Counted from the stretch's first letter, positions 17,592 through 27,764 are shown. The stretch: DNA of 61,437 nucleotides from JBQTHD01 sp052390275 (GCA_052390275.1 JBQTHD010000020.1:1-61437), one strand, 5' to 3'. Numbers and translations: made by a program. Notes: generated from the sequence alone by a model not told the origin.

Positions 17592-18767
17592 GTGCTCGGG
17601 GCCTATGGCGGCGTCTTCGCCGTGTCGGCGGCGGTCACTTTCGGGCTGACCCCGCTGGCCTGGCGCCTGGCCGGACGAATCGGAGCGGTGGTGGAGCCCG
17701 ACGAGCGCCGGGTCCACCTGATCGCCACCCCCACCCTGGGGGGACTGGCCATGTTCGCCGGTGTGGCCGCGTCGCTGCTGGTGGCGAGCCGCGTGGGCCT
17801 TCTGGCCGACGTCTTCTCCACCCCCGAGCCCCGGGGGCTGATGCTGGCCGCAGCCGTGATGCTGGGTGTCGGAATGCTGGACGACCTCCGCGACGTTTCG
17901 GCGCCGGCCAAGCTGGCCGGCCAGGTGCTGGCCGGATCGGTCCTGGCCCTGGGGGGCATCGGGCTGTTCTTTTTCCGGGTTCCCTTTTCCGGGCTGTTGG
18001 TCCTGTCGTCGGATCTGAGCTTTATCACCACCGTGATCTGGGTGGTGGCCATGGCCAACGCCGTGAACCTGATCGACGGTCTCGACGGCCTGGCCGCCGG
18101 CCTGGTGGCCATAGCGTCGGGAGCCTTTTTCTTCTACGCGCTGCGCCTCGGCCAGGCGGGCCTGCTCGATCCCTCCAACCCGGCGCCGCTGATCACCGCA
18201 GCGGTGTGCGGGGCATGCGTCGGGTTCCTGCCTCACAATTTCCACCCTGCCCGGGTGTTCATGGGCGACAGCGGGGCCCTGCTGTTGGGCCTGTTGATGG
18301 CGGCGGCCACCATCTCGGTCGGGGGTCGCACCGCCGACCCCTTCAGCGGTCAGACGTACTTCTTCTTCGCTCCGTTGATCATCCCCTTCGTGATCCTGGG
18401 GGTGCCCTTCGTGGACACCGCCCTGGCCATCGCCCGCCGGGCCCGCCGGCGCACGGCTCTGAGTCAGGCCGACAAGGACCACCTCCACCACCGGCTTCTG
18501 CGCCAGGGCCACGGGCCGCGCCGGGCCGTGTTCATCCTGTGGGCCTGGACGGCGGTGCTCTCAGGGGTCGTTCTGGTTCCCTCCTACACCAACTCGGGCA
18601 ACGCTCTCGTGCCTTTCGCGCTGGCAGCCCTGGCCATTGGCCTGTTCACGGTCCTTCACCCTCGCCAGGACGAGCCCGGCCCGGATGATCCCACTGAAGA
18701 CGAGCCCGGCCGGGACGAGCGCGAGAACTCAGGACTTGGAGGCGAACCAGCGGAGCGTGCGCTCTAG
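17592..18767 (+). CDS. wecA: UDP-GlcNAc:undecaprenyl-phosphate GlcNAc-1-P transferase (WecA/TagO family)
   Basis: Polytopic enzyme that primes glycan synthesis on undecaprenyl phosphate. GTG 17592 follows a GGGGGG-rich site and gives 391 residues with about 10-11 membrane segments. Family motifs: DERRVHLIATPTLGG, MLDDLRDVSAPAK, NAVNLIDGLDGLAAG, FMGDSGALLLG, and the cytoplasmic DKDHLHHRLL His motif. The tail is acidic (Asp/Glu/Pro). The frame is open upstream within glyA's end but that part is Pro-rich. The 3' end overlaps the convergent epimerase gene by 39 bp. In many actinobacteria wecA precedes the atp operon. Here polysaccharide genes follow. Confidence 0.93.
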   Translation: MLGAYGGVFAVSAAVTFGLTPLAWRLAGRIGAVVEPDERRVHLIATPTLGGLAMFAGVAASLLVASRVGLLADVFSTPEPRGLMLAAAVMLGVGMLDDLRDVSAPAKLAGQVLAGSVLALGGIGLFFFRVPFSGLLVLSSDLSFITTVIWVVAMANAVNLIDGLDGLAAGLVAIASGAFFFYALRLGQAGLLDPSNPAPLITAAVCGACVGFLPHNFHPARVFMGDSGALLLGLLMAAATISVGGRTADPFSGQTYFFFAPLIIPFVILGVPFVDTALAIARRARRRTALSQADKDHLHHRLLRQGHGPRRAVFILWAWTAVLSGVVLVPSYTNSGNALVPFALAALAIGLFTVLHPRQDEPGPDDPTEDEPGRDERENSGLGGEPAERAL

Positions 18768-19658
18768 GCCGTCGGCGAAGCCGACCTCGGACTTCCAGCC
18801 CAGGTCCCGCTGGGCGGCAGTCGCGTCCCCTCGGGTGCAGTACACGTCTCCAGCCCGGGGGTCGGTGTGGGTGGGTTCTACGGTGACGCCCAAAAGGTCG
18901 GACAGGAGCCCCAGCAGATCGAGCAGCGAGAAGCTCTCACCGTTGGCCACGTTGTAGGCCCGCCCCGAGCAGGCCAAGGCGTCGGCCTCCGCGGCCAGCA
19001 GGTTGGCGGCCACCACGTCGGAGATGTAGGTGAAGTCCCGGCTCTGGCCGCCGTCACCGTGGACCTCGGGGGACTGCCCGGCCCGGAGGGCCTCGGCGAA
19101 CAGGGGGATGACGGCCGCGTAGGCCGAGTCGGGCCGCTGGCGGGGCCCGAAGACGTTGAAGTAGCGCAGGGCCACCGTCTCCAGGCCGTAAAGCTCATGG
19201 AAGACCCGGCAATAATGCTCGCCGGCCAGTTTGGTCACCGCGTAGGGGGAGCGGGGCAAGCTGGGCGAGGACTCCGACGTGGGCAACTCGGCCGCCCCGC
19301 CGTAGACGCTGGAGGAGGAGGCGTAGACCACCCGGCGGACCCCGGCGTCGGCCGCCGCCCGCAGAACAGTGAGGGTCCCGTGGGTGTTGGCGGTGTCGGT
19401 GGCCAGGGGGTCAAGGACCGAGCGGAGAACCGCGCGGTGGGCCGCCTGGTGAAACACCACCTCCACGCCCCCCATGACGCCGCGAACCGCGGCTTCGTCG
19501 GCCACTCCGGCGACGGTCAACTCGGCTGCGGCAGGGACGTTGGCGGCAAAGCCGGTGGTGAGGTCGTCGAGAATGCGGACCGAGTGGCCGCCGGCCAGAA
19601 GGGCATCGGCCACCTGACTGCCGATGAAGCCGGCACCACCGGTTACGAGAGCGAGCAT
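18729..19658 (-). CDS. NAD-dependent sugar epimerase (GalE/WbpP-like)
   Basis: Extended short-chain dehydrogenase that likely inverts C4 of UDP-Glc, UDP-GlcNAc or a derivative. The 309-residue protein has the NAD motif TGGAGFIGSQ at the N-terminus, the catalytic Ser region YASSSSVYG, SPYAVTK with the Tyr-xxx-Lys pair, and YFNVFGPRQ plus the DFTYISDVV segment. The last two are typical of the WbpP/UDP-N-acetylglucosamine epimerase branch. It lies between wecA and BY-kinase 2, convergent with wecA. Substrate cannot be fixed from sequence alone. Confidence 0.88.
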   Translation of the reverse strand: MLALVTGGAGFIGSQVADALLAGGHSVRILDDLTTGFAANVPAAAELTVAGVADEAAVRGVMGGVEVVFHQAAHRAVLRSVLDPLATDTANTHGTLTVLRAAADAGVRRVVYASSSSVYGGAAELPTSESSPSLPRSPYAVTKLAGEHYCRVFHELYGLETVALRYFNVFGPRQRPDSAYAAVIPLFAEALRAGQSPEVHGDGGQSRDFTYISDVVAANLLAAEADALACSGRAYNVANGESFSLLDLLGLLSDLLGVTVEPTHTDPRAGDVYCTRGDATAAQRDLGWKSEVGFADGLERTLRWFASKS

Positions 19659-19736
19659 GGGCCGAAGCTACCTGCCGCGGGGAGCGGTCCCCCTCTTTCT
19701 TTAGCCGGATAGCCCGTCGGGAAGTGCTATCACCGC

Positions 19737-19752
19737 TACCATTGGCCCAATG
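19737..19752 (+). promoter_or_regulatory. Leaderless -10 element of BY-kinase gene 2
   Basis: TACCAT at 19737-19742 lies 7 bases before ATG 19750, with no ribosome site between. The 16-base stretch is almost the same as that before BY-kinase gene 1, which suggests common control or a duplicated promoter. Confidence 0.5.
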
Positions 19753-21375
19753 TCTGAGTCGTGGAACGGCGGCAGCGGTGAGCTGGAACTCCGCGACTAC
19801 CTCAGTGTCCTGTGGCGGCGCAAAAAGGTCGTGGTCCTGGCCACCCTCCTGCTGGTCAGCACCGCACTGGGCCTCTCCTATGCCCAGAGTCCGGTCTACC
19901 GGGCCACCGCCGAGTTCGTGCCACCCCCGACATCGGCATTGGTGCCTGGTGTTGACACCGGCAAGGGGTCCAGCGACATTTCTACTGCGGTCGAGTTCCT
20001 GACCAAGTCCGTGGTGCGGGACAAGGTGACCGAAGCGGTCGGGTCCGGTATCCCCAAAGCCATTGCCGAGCAGGCGGGCGCTGGGTTCGTGGCGGTGTCG
20101 GTGGAAAGCGGGGATCCGGCCCAGGCCGCAGCGGTGGCCGACGCCTACGTGAGGGCATACCTGGACATTCGCCGGGCCCAGGCTGTCGACGGTCTGAGGA
20201 AGGCGATCGCCGAGATCGAGCCCCGGTACAACGAGGCGCTGGCCAAGGTCAACGAGATCAACGGAAGGTTGGCAGCCGCCACCTTCCCGCCCACCCGTCA
20301 GGCTCTGGAGTTGCAGTTGGGTCCGGAGTTGACCCGCAACGAAGCCCAGGTGAGGGTGGACGGGCCCACCCTGCTGGACCTCAACACCGAGTTGGCTCGG
20401 GCCGGTAACGACACCACAACCGTCGTCCCGGCCAAGGAGCCCCAAAGCCCCATTCGCCCCACCCCGGTCCGAAACGGAATCCTGGCCTTTCCCATCGGCC
20501 TGGTTATCGGGGTGGCTCTGGCCTTCGTTTTCGAACACCTGGACGACTCGCTCAAGTCCAAGGAGGACGTCCAGCGGGTGTCCGGCGGCCTCCCGGTCGT
20601 GGGGGTCATTCCCCAGGTGCGCATGCGCGACGACAGCGGTTCGGAACTGGTGTCGTTGGCCGCCCCGGATTCCCCGGTGGTGGAGGCCTACCGAAGTTTG
20701 AGGACCTCGGTGCAGTTCCTGGCCCTCGACGGGGCCCTGGGCAGCATCCAGGTCACCAGTTCCAACGCTGCCGAGGGCAAGACCACCACCATGGCCAACT
20801 TGGCCGTCGTGATGGCCCGGGCCGGGTCCAAAGTGGTGGTCATCGACTGCGACCTCCGCCGCCCGCGAGTACACGAGATCTTCGGCGTCCCCAACGACGT
20901 GGGCTTCACCTCGGTGTTCCAGGGTCACGTACCCCTGTCGGCCGCACTGGCATCAATCCCCGGTGAGCGCAACCTGCGGGTTTTACCCTCTGGGCCACTG
21001 CCCCCCAACCCGTCTGAGTTGTTGGCGTCCCGGCGAACGGCCAGCATTCTCGCCTCGCTGAAAGCCCAGGGCGTGGTTGTCCTGCTCGACTGCCCGCCGG
21101 TCATGCCCGTAACCGATGCCGCCGCTCTGGCCGCCTGGGTGGACACCACCCTTTTGGTGGCCGCCCAGGGGACGACCACCAAGAAGCAGCTTCAGCGGTC
21201 GGTGGAGGTTCTCCGCCAGGTCAACGCCCCGCTGGTGGGCACGGTGTTGAACCGGGCCCAGGGCCAGGAGGGCTACGGGTACGGCTACTACTACCGCCGG
21301 CCCGAGCCGGGCCCGGCTCGCCCCAAGCGGGCCAACGGGTCGGGAGCCACGGACTCACGCCCGGTCGCCGGTTGA
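19750..21375 (+). CDS. Wzc-like polysaccharide co-polymerase / BY-kinase 2
   Basis: A 541-residue bacterial tyrosine kinase with chain-length domain. TM1 lies in VVVLATLLLVSTALGLSYA. A Wzz-type periplasmic region with a coiled helix follows, then TM2 in ILAFPIGLVIGVALAFVF. The cytoplasmic kinase has Walker A EGKTTT at about 342-347, a complete Walker A' VIDCDLRRP with Asp366 and Asp368, and Walker B VVLLDCPPV. The C-terminal tail holds a Tyr cluster (509, 511, 513, 514, 515), the usual autophosphorylation target. Unlike BY-kinase 1 all catalytic parts are present. Its stop overlaps the TTG start of the next gene, so dehydratase and kinase are coupled. Confidence 0.92.
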   Translation: MSESWNGGSGELELRDYLSVLWRRKKVVVLATLLLVSTALGLSYAQSPVYRATAEFVPPPTSALVPGVDTGKGSSDISTAVEFLTKSVVRDKVTEAVGSGIPKAIAEQAGAGFVAVSVESGDPAQAAAVADAYVRAYLDIRRAQAVDGLRKAIAEIEPRYNEALAKVNEINGRLAAATFPPTRQALELQLGPELTRNEAQVRVDGPTLLDLNTELARAGNDTTTVVPAKEPQSPIRPTPVRNGILAFPIGLVIGVALAFVFEHLDDSLKSKEDVQRVSGGLPVVGVIPQVRMRDDSGSELVSLAAPDSPVVEAYRSLRTSVQFLALDGALGSIQVTSSNAAEGKTTTMANLAVVMARAGSKVVVIDCDLRRPRVHEIFGVPNDVGFTSVFQGHVPLSAALASIPGERNLRVLPSGPLPPNPSELLASRRTASILASLKAQGVVVLLDCPPVMPVTDAAALAAWVDTTLLVAAQGTTTKKQLQRSVEVLRQVNAPLVGTVLNRAQGQEGYGYGYYYRRPEPGPARPKRANGSGATDSRPVAG

Positions 21376-23297
21376 GTCCGATTCCGCCAGCCACCCCGGT
21401 TGGTGTTCCCAGCCTCAGCCCCGGGGCCGGGTCACCGATGACCCCCGAGGACGAAGTCCGCCGTCACAAAAGGGACTCACTACTGCGGTGGGCGGTCCGC
21501 CGCCGAGCCATGGTCCAGGGCGGACTGGACGGGCTGGCCTGGGTGGCGGGCCTGTTGCTCGCCACCTCGTTCCGCTACGACTTCGAGTTGGCCCGGGTGG
21601 ACTTCGTCCGGGGCGCCCAGATCCTGCCTTTGGTGGTGTTGTTGCAAGCGGCGGCTGGCAGCGCCTTCGGGCTCTACAGCGGCCGGTCACGGTTCGGCAG
21701 CTTCGACGAGATCGCCGGGCTTCTGCGCTCGGTTGTGCTGGCTGCCGCCTTCGCCTATGGCTTCAACCTCCTGGCCGACCCTCATTTCGTGCCCCGCTCG
21801 GCGGTGGCGGCCGGGGCCATCATCTCCCTGGTGATCATGGCCGGGGTCCGCTACTCCTGGCGTCTGGAGCGAGAACGCCGCCGCCGGCCCACCGGGGAGA
21901 ACGCCGAGCGCCTGGTGGTCTTTGGTGCCGGGGAGGGCGGGGACCAGGTCATCCGGGCCATGGTCAACGATCCGGCCAGCCCCTACCTGCCGGTGGCCCT
22001 GCTCGATGACAGCCCAGCCAACCGAAACCTGCGGATCCGGGGCGTTCCGGTGGTGGGCACCCGGGCGAAGATGGCGGCCACGGCGGCCGCCTACCGGGCC
22101 GACACCCTGCTCATCGCCATCCCCAGCGCTAGCCCTGATTTGATCGGGGAGCTCACCGATCTGGCCCGGGCCGCCGGTCTCAAGGTCAAGGTCCTGCCTC
22201 CGGTTTACGACATCGTCGGTGGCCGGGTGGGGGTGGGTGACATTCGGGCCGTCACCATTGCAGACATCCTGGGCCGCCACGAGGTCCGCCTGGATCCGGA
22301 GGGGATCTCGGGGTACCTGAGGGGCCGCCGGGTGATGGTGACCGGGGCTGGGGGGTCCATCGGTTCGGAGCTCTGCCGCCAGGTCCACCAACTGGGCCCG
22401 GCGGAGTTGATCATGGTGGACCGGGACGAATCCGCCCTCCATGCCGTGCAGCTGTCCATCGAGGGTTCGGCCCCGTTGGACTCGCCTGATCTGGTGCTCC
22501 TGGACCTACGGGACGAGGTTGCCGTGGCGGACCTGTTCGCCCGGCGCCGGCCCGAGGTGGTGTTTCACGCGGCCGCCCTCAAGCACCAACCACTGTTGGA
22601 GCTCTACCCGGCAGAAGCGCTCAAGACCAACGTATGGGGCACCCTCACCGTGTTGGAGGCGGCGGGCGCCGCCGGGGTCTCGCGGTTCGTGAACATCTCC
22701 ACCGACAAAGCCGCCGACCCCAGCACCGTCCTCGGGTACTCCAAGCGGATCGGCGAGCGCCTCACCGCCCAGTTCTCCGGGGCCTCGACCGGGTCGTACC
22801 TAAGCGTCCGCTTCGGCAACGTGCTGGGGAGCCGAGGTTCGATGCTGGGCACCTTCCAGGCCCAGATAGAGGCGGGCGGGCCGGTCACGGTTACCCATCC
22901 GGATATCACCCGGTACTTCATGACGGTGGAGGAGGCGGTCGGGCTGGTCATCCAGGCCGGGGCCATCGGGCGGGACGGAGAGGTTCTGGTGCTGGACATG
23001 GGCCACCCGGTTCGTATCCACGAGGTGGCTGAGCGTCTCATCGCTCTGGCCGGCCGGGACGTTCCCATCCAGATCACCCAACTGCGCCCGGGGGAAAAAC
23101 TCCACGAGGTCCTTTTTGGACCAAACGAGGTGGACCACCGCCCGGTGCATCCCCTCATCTCCCACGTGCCCGTTCCACCCTTGGACGCTGACGACGTTCG
23201 TGGGGTCAACCCTTCGGTCGATGCCGTCGCCATGGTGGCCCAGTTGGCGGACCTGGCCCGGCCCCCCCTGGCCGAGGCCGTAGCAAAATCGCCGTAA
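21372..23297 (+). CDS. Membrane nucleotide-sugar 4,6-dehydratase (WbpM/CapD/PglF family)
   Basis: Likely 4,6-dehydratase acting on UDP-GlcNAc to start synthesis of a deoxy-amino sugar. The 641-residue protein has four predicted N-terminal membrane segments (about 40-160), a first Rossmann domain with VVFGAGEGGDQVIRA, and the catalytic SDR domain from about 320 with VTGAGGSIGSELCRQ, HAAALKHQPLLE and STDKAADPSTVLGYSKR. The residue three before the catalytic Lys spacing (Met or Tyr in studied enzymes) is Leu454 here. TTG 21372 overlaps the kinase stop (TTGA). ATG 21438 is a strong alternative giving 619 residues. Confidence 0.9.
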   Translation: MSPIPPATPVGVPSLSPGAGSPMTPEDEVRRHKRDSLLRWAVRRRAMVQGGLDGLAWVAGLLLATSFRYDFELARVDFVRGAQILPLVVLLQAAAGSAFGLYSGRSRFGSFDEIAGLLRSVVLAAAFAYGFNLLADPHFVPRSAVAAGAIISLVIMAGVRYSWRLERERRRRPTGENAERLVVFGAGEGGDQVIRAMVNDPASPYLPVALLDDSPANRNLRIRGVPVVGTRAKMAATAAAYRADTLLIAIPSASPDLIGELTDLARAAGLKVKVLPPVYDIVGGRVGVGDIRAVTIADILGRHEVRLDPEGISGYLRGRRVMVTGAGGSIGSELCRQVHQLGPAELIMVDRDESALHAVQLSIEGSAPLDSPDLVLLDLRDEVAVADLFARRRPEVVFHAAALKHQPLLELYPAEALKTNVWGTLTVLEAAGAAGVSRFVNISTDKAADPSTVLGYSKRIGERLTAQFSGASTGSYLSVRFGNVLGSRGSMLGTFQAQIEAGGPVTVTHPDITRYFMTVEEAVGLVIQAGAIGRDGEVLVLDMGHPVRIHEVAERLIALAGRDVPIQITQLRPGEKLHEVLFGPNEVDHRPVHPLISHVPVPPLDADDVRGVNPSVDAVAMVAQLADLARPPLAEAVAKSP

Positions 23298-23318
23298 CCA
23301 TTATCGCCACTAGGTTCC

Positions 23319-24368
23319 GTGGTGGGTGACGACCAAATCCAGATTCGCCGGGCCGGCCCCGCCGACGAGGCAGGCGTTCTGTGCCTCCTCCAGGCTGCTT
23401 TGGGTTGGGGAGACGACGAGCGCTTCGTTGAGTTCTTCGCCTGGAAACACACCCAGGGCGCATTCGGTCCCTCGCCGGCCTGGGTTGCCGTGCATGACGA
23501 TCGGATCGTCGGCTACCGAGCCTTCATGCGCTGGGGGTTGACCATCAACGGAGCCGAAGTCCCAGCGGTGCGGGCTGTGGACACCGCCACTCACCCCGAC
23601 TTTCAGCGTCGGGGGATCTTCTCCCGGCTGACCACCACCGCGCTGGCCGACTTGACGGCCGCGGGGGTGGAACTGGTTTTCAACACTCCCAATGAGCGCA
23701 GTTACCCCGGCTACCGAAAGCTGGGTTGGCAGGACGTGGGCCGCTTGGGCGTGGGTGCGGTCCCCCGGGCCCGGGCTCTGCCGGGGTTGGTGGCGGGTCG
23801 ACTTGCCCGCAAGCCCAGCCAGGGGGCGGACAAGTGGTCGCTGCCCACCTCAGCGGGGGTTCCGGCGGCAACGTTGTTGGCAGACCACGACGGCGTGTCC
23901 CGTCTGCTCGCCTCCCAGGCGGTCCGCCCCGGCCAACTGCGGACGCAGCGGACCCCGCAGTACCTGGCATGGCGCTACCGGCTGGAGTCCCTGGCTTACC
24001 GGGGGTTCATGGCCGGCAATTCTGCCGCCGATGGATTCGTCATCCTTCGCCGGCGCCGCCGGGGGGCCGCCACCGAGATCGCCGTGTGTGAGGTGTTGGT
24101 CCCTGGAGCCGTTCCTCGATCGGCCCGCCGACTGGTGCGAGCGGCGCTGCGCCAGGTCGAAGGTGATTACGCCCTCTCGCTGGTCCCCTGCGCCTCCGCA
24201 CCGGGCGATGCGATGTCCGGCGCCCGGGCGCTGGCCGCCGGACTCGGCAGCGGCTTCATCCCGTTGGCCGGCCAGGGTCCAAGGCTTGTGTGCCGCCCCC
24301 TGGCGGCTTCGGAGGTGCCGAAGTTGGCGGACTGGGCCCTGGCCCTGGGCGACGCGGAACTGTTCTGA
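23319..24368 (+). CDS. GNAT-family acetyltransferase
   Basis: A 349-residue protein starting at GTG. Residues 8-150 form a GNAT domain: IRRAGPADEAGVLCLLQAA, then the acetyl-CoA pyrophosphate loop region HPDFQRRGIFSRL, and the FNTPNERSYPGYRKLGW strand-helix. A second, weaker GNAT-like half may lie at 200-345, as in other double-GNAT proteins encoded in exopolysaccharide loci. Placement between the WbpM-like dehydratase and the priming transferase suggests N-acetylation of an amino sugar, as PglD or WbpD do with other folds. The substrate is inferred from context only. Confidence 0.75.
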   Translation: MVGDDQIQIRRAGPADEAGVLCLLQAALGWGDDERFVEFFAWKHTQGAFGPSPAWVAVHDDRIVGYRAFMRWGLTINGAEVPAVRAVDTATHPDFQRRGIFSRLTTTALADLTAAGVELVFNTPNERSYPGYRKLGWQDVGRLGVGAVPRARALPGLVAGRLARKPSQGADKWSLPTSAGVPAATLLADHDGVSRLLASQAVRPGQLRTQRTPQYLAWRYRLESLAYRGFMAGNSAADGFVILRRRRRGAATEIAVCEVLVPGAVPRSARRLVRAALRQVEGDYALSLVPCASAPGDAMSGARALAAGLGSGFIPLAGQGPRLVCRPLAASEVPKLADWALALGDAELF

Positions 24369-24390
24369 TGGCCCGTCGCTGCGTAGGGAA

Positions 24391-25029
24391 GTGACGGCCA
24401 TCGCCCGGGCGGTAAAGAGAGCCATGGACGTCGTCGGCTCCGCCGTCGGCCTGGTGGCACTGTCGCCGGTACTGGGCTTGGTGGCCCTGGCCGTCCGGGT
24501 GTTTCTTGGTCGCCCCGTCCTGTTTACCCAACGGCGCCCGGGAAAGGACGGCCAGCCGTTCACCATCTACAAGTTTCGGACCATGACAGACGGGCGCGAC
24601 CCTCAAGGGCAGCTTCTTCCCGACGCCGAGCGGCTGGGTGCGATGGGCCGCCTGTTGCGATCGACCAGCCTGGACGAGCTTCCCGAGCTCTACAACGTCC
24701 TGCGGGGAGACATGAGCCTGGTCGGCCCCCGCCCGCTGCTGGCGAGCTATCTGGAGCTCTACTCTCCCGAACAGGCCCGCCGCCACCAGGTCCGCCCGGG
24801 CATCACCGGATGGAGTCAGGTGAACGGGCGCAACGCCCGATCCTGGGAGGACAAGCTCGCCCTCGACGTCGCCTACGTCGATGACTGGTCGCTCCTGCTG
24901 GACCTACGGATCCTGGTTGCGACGGTCCGGGCGGTTGTGGCCCGCGAGGGAATCGCAGCCGCCGGCCACGCCACCATGCCCCACTTCGGGGGCACCCGGG
25001 CCCCGGGCGGTCCCGAAGCATTGGACTGA
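24391..25029 (+). CDS. Bacterial sugar transferase (PglC/WcaJ-type phosphoglycosyl transferase)
   Basis: Monotopic phosphoglycosyl transferase that moves a sugar-1-phosphate from a UDP-sugar to undecaprenyl phosphate. GTG 24391, just after GTAGGGAA, gives 212 residues. It has one N-terminal re-entrant hydrophobic helix (AMDVVGSAVGLVALSPVLG), the basic KFRTM segment, the catalytic DELPELYNVLRGDMSLVGPR region with the Asp-Glu dyad, and RPGITGWSQVNGRN. The long open frame upstream is another-frame noise inside the GNAT gene. It is a second priming enzyme beside WecA. Confidence 0.93.
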   Translation: MTAIARAVKRAMDVVGSAVGLVALSPVLGLVALAVRVFLGRPVLFTQRRPGKDGQPFTIYKFRTMTDGRDPQGQLLPDAERLGAMGRLLRSTSLDELPELYNVLRGDMSLVGPRPLLASYLELYSPEQARRHQVRPGITGWSQVNGRNARSWEDKLALDVAYVDDWSLLLDLRILVATVRAVVAREGIAAAGHATMPHFGGTRAPGGPEALD

Positions 25030-25046
25030 TCTGCCGGGGTTCGGCC

Positions 25047-25870
25047 TCAGCGCAGATCGCGACGGAGGAAAGCCCGTATCCCCACCCCAGCCAGGACCAG
25101 CGAAACCACGACGGGAACGATCAGCGCATCGGGAGCCACGCCGTTGGCGAGCATGTTGCGACCGAGGTACCAGTGCCAGGGGGACACCAACCGCAGGGGG
25201 CGAACGGCTGGGCTGAGGCTCAGAAGACCTTGGAGCAGGTAGCCGGCTACGCCCAGGGAGCCGGCCGCGGCGGAGGCCCAGGCCCGACGACCGGTCGCCG
25301 CACCCACGGAGAAGGCCACCGTGGCATGGACCAGGGCGATGGCGAACGCGCCGGCACAGGCGCCGGCCAATCCGGTGGCCGGCACCCCTTCGAGGACCCC
25401 GAAGGGCAGGCCCAGACCAACCAGGGCGGCGGCGAACACCGAGGTAAGCAGGCCGAGCAGGGCTACGACGGCGAGGTATCTCTGCACGCCCACCGCCCGC
25501 CGGGTCACCGGGTTGGCCAGCACCAGCTCGAGCGTGCCGTCCTGCTCGCTGCCCGCGACGGCGTAGGCGCCCAGACCGACACCGAAAACCAGCAACAGAA
25601 AGGGCAGGAGCCCGGCGAAGAGGCGCCCGTGCAGGTAGCCGGGCGGGGAGGTGAGCGGTACGGCCTGATCGATACCGAGCAGCGACCGGGCCGCCTCTGG
25701 CAGGTCGGTGGCCAGGTCGTCGAAGGCCTCCTGGCCGGCGATGGTGGGGAAGAGGGCAACGGTGAACAGCACCAGGCCCACCAGGCCGGCCGACCACCAC
25801 ACCAGCGAGCGGCGACGGTCAAGCAGGAAGCGGCTCGCCAGCATCACCGAAGCGCCCCGGGGATGGCTCG

Positions 25871-25874
<4 letters not shown>
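25047..25874 (-). CDS. ABC-2 type exporter permease
   Basis: A 275-residue membrane protein with about six hydrophobic segments and the cytoplasmic loop typical of ABC-2 permeases (GSEQDGTLELVLANPVTRR after the second or third helix). It overlaps the upstream ATPase gene by four bases (ATGA), so both subunits are made together. Arg-rich ends. It likely exports a drug or lipid-like compound. Nothing in sequence ties it to the polysaccharide genes. Transcription runs against the preceding sugar transferase gene. Confidence 0.85.
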
Positions 25875-26767
<893 letters not shown>

Positions 26768-26936
26768 CGTCCGACGGCGAGGCGGTCGTCGGGTTCAGCT
26801 TCGTCCGCCACGCCCACAGGCTGCCAGATCGGACCCATGATCGGCGGCGGGGGCCTGCAAGCGATGACCATCCTGCTCCGGTGCTTGCGTGCGGGCGGAA
26901 GCCTTCGTAGGTTCTCGCTGTCGCCGGGGAGGATGA

Positions 26937-27764
26937 GTGTTCCTGAGAATCTTTGCTGTGGCAGCTCTCGCGGCAGCGGGCCTGGCCCTGGTGGACCGGC
27001 CCGCGGCCGCAGCCCCTCAACCAGACTCGATCGGCTACGACGTCTCCTGGCCCCAGTGTGGCAAGCCGCTTCCGGCCGGCCCTGTGTTCGCGGTGGTGGG
27101 TGTGAGCGGCGGCAAGCCCTACACCGACAACGCCTGCCTGGCCACCCAGTACGCCTGGGCGTCGGCGTCGGCGTCGCCGGGCGGTGCGGCGTTCTACATG
27201 AACACCTCGAATCCCGGCCGGGCCAGCACAGCCCTCGACTGGTACGCCCAACGCCAGCCCAACGCCACCTGCGGGAGGCAGGCCGAGGTCGCGTGCGCCT
27301 ACAACTTCGGCTTCGGTGCCGCCCGGCACGCCTTCGCCTACGCCGAACGCAGCACTGGTTCCGCTGCGGGCCATCCGTGGTGGCTTGACGTCGAGACCGA
27401 CAACTCGTGGTCACCCGCCGACAAGGCCGCGAATGTGGCGGCCATTCGAGGATCCATCGACTATCTCCGAGGCCAGGGCGTGCCGGTGGGCGTCTATTCG
27501 GCCGGGCGGCAGTGGGCCACCATCACGGGATCGGCTTCGTTTCCGGAAATGGCGAACTGGGTGGCGGGAGCCCGAACGGCCGACGAAGCACGTACGTTCT
27601 GTTCTCGGCCATCGTTCACCGGCGGGCCGGTGACGATGGTGCAGTTCGTCGAGGGTGGCTTCGACCGTAACTACGTCTGCGCCGTCACCCAGCCGGTCGT
27701 GCCGAACCCAAGCCTGCTCGACGGTCTCGTCTCCCTGTTGGGGCAGTTGCTCCCCGGGTCGTAG
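26937..27764 (+). CDS. Secreted GH25-like / glycoside-hydrolase-fold protein
   Basis: A 275-residue exported protein. GTG 26937 is preceded by GGGGAGG. A signal peptide of about 25 residues (FLRIFAVAALAAAGLALV) ends near AAAAPQ. The mature part begins GYDVSWPQCG and includes FYMNTSNPG, WWLDVETDNSW and VGVYSAGRQW. These are the Asp-bearing strand ends of a GH25/lysozyme-like TIM barrel found in many secreted actinobacterial proteins. It has several Cys. Catalytic activity on peptidoglycan is possible but unproven. The C-terminus is a short hydrophobic segment LLDGLVSLLGQLLPGS. Confidence 0.75.
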   Translation: MFLRIFAVAALAAAGLALVDRPAAAAPQPDSIGYDVSWPQCGKPLPAGPVFAVVGVSGGKPYTDNACLATQYAWASASASPGGAAFYMNTSNPGRASTALDWYAQRQPNATCGRQAEVACAYNFGFGAARHAFAYAERSTGSAAGHPWWLDVETDNSWSPADKAANVAAIRGSIDYLRGQGVPVGVYSAGRQWATITGSASFPEMANWVAGARTADEARTFCSRPSFTGGPVTMVQFVEGGFDRNYVCAVTQPVVPNPSLLDGLVSLLGQLLPGS

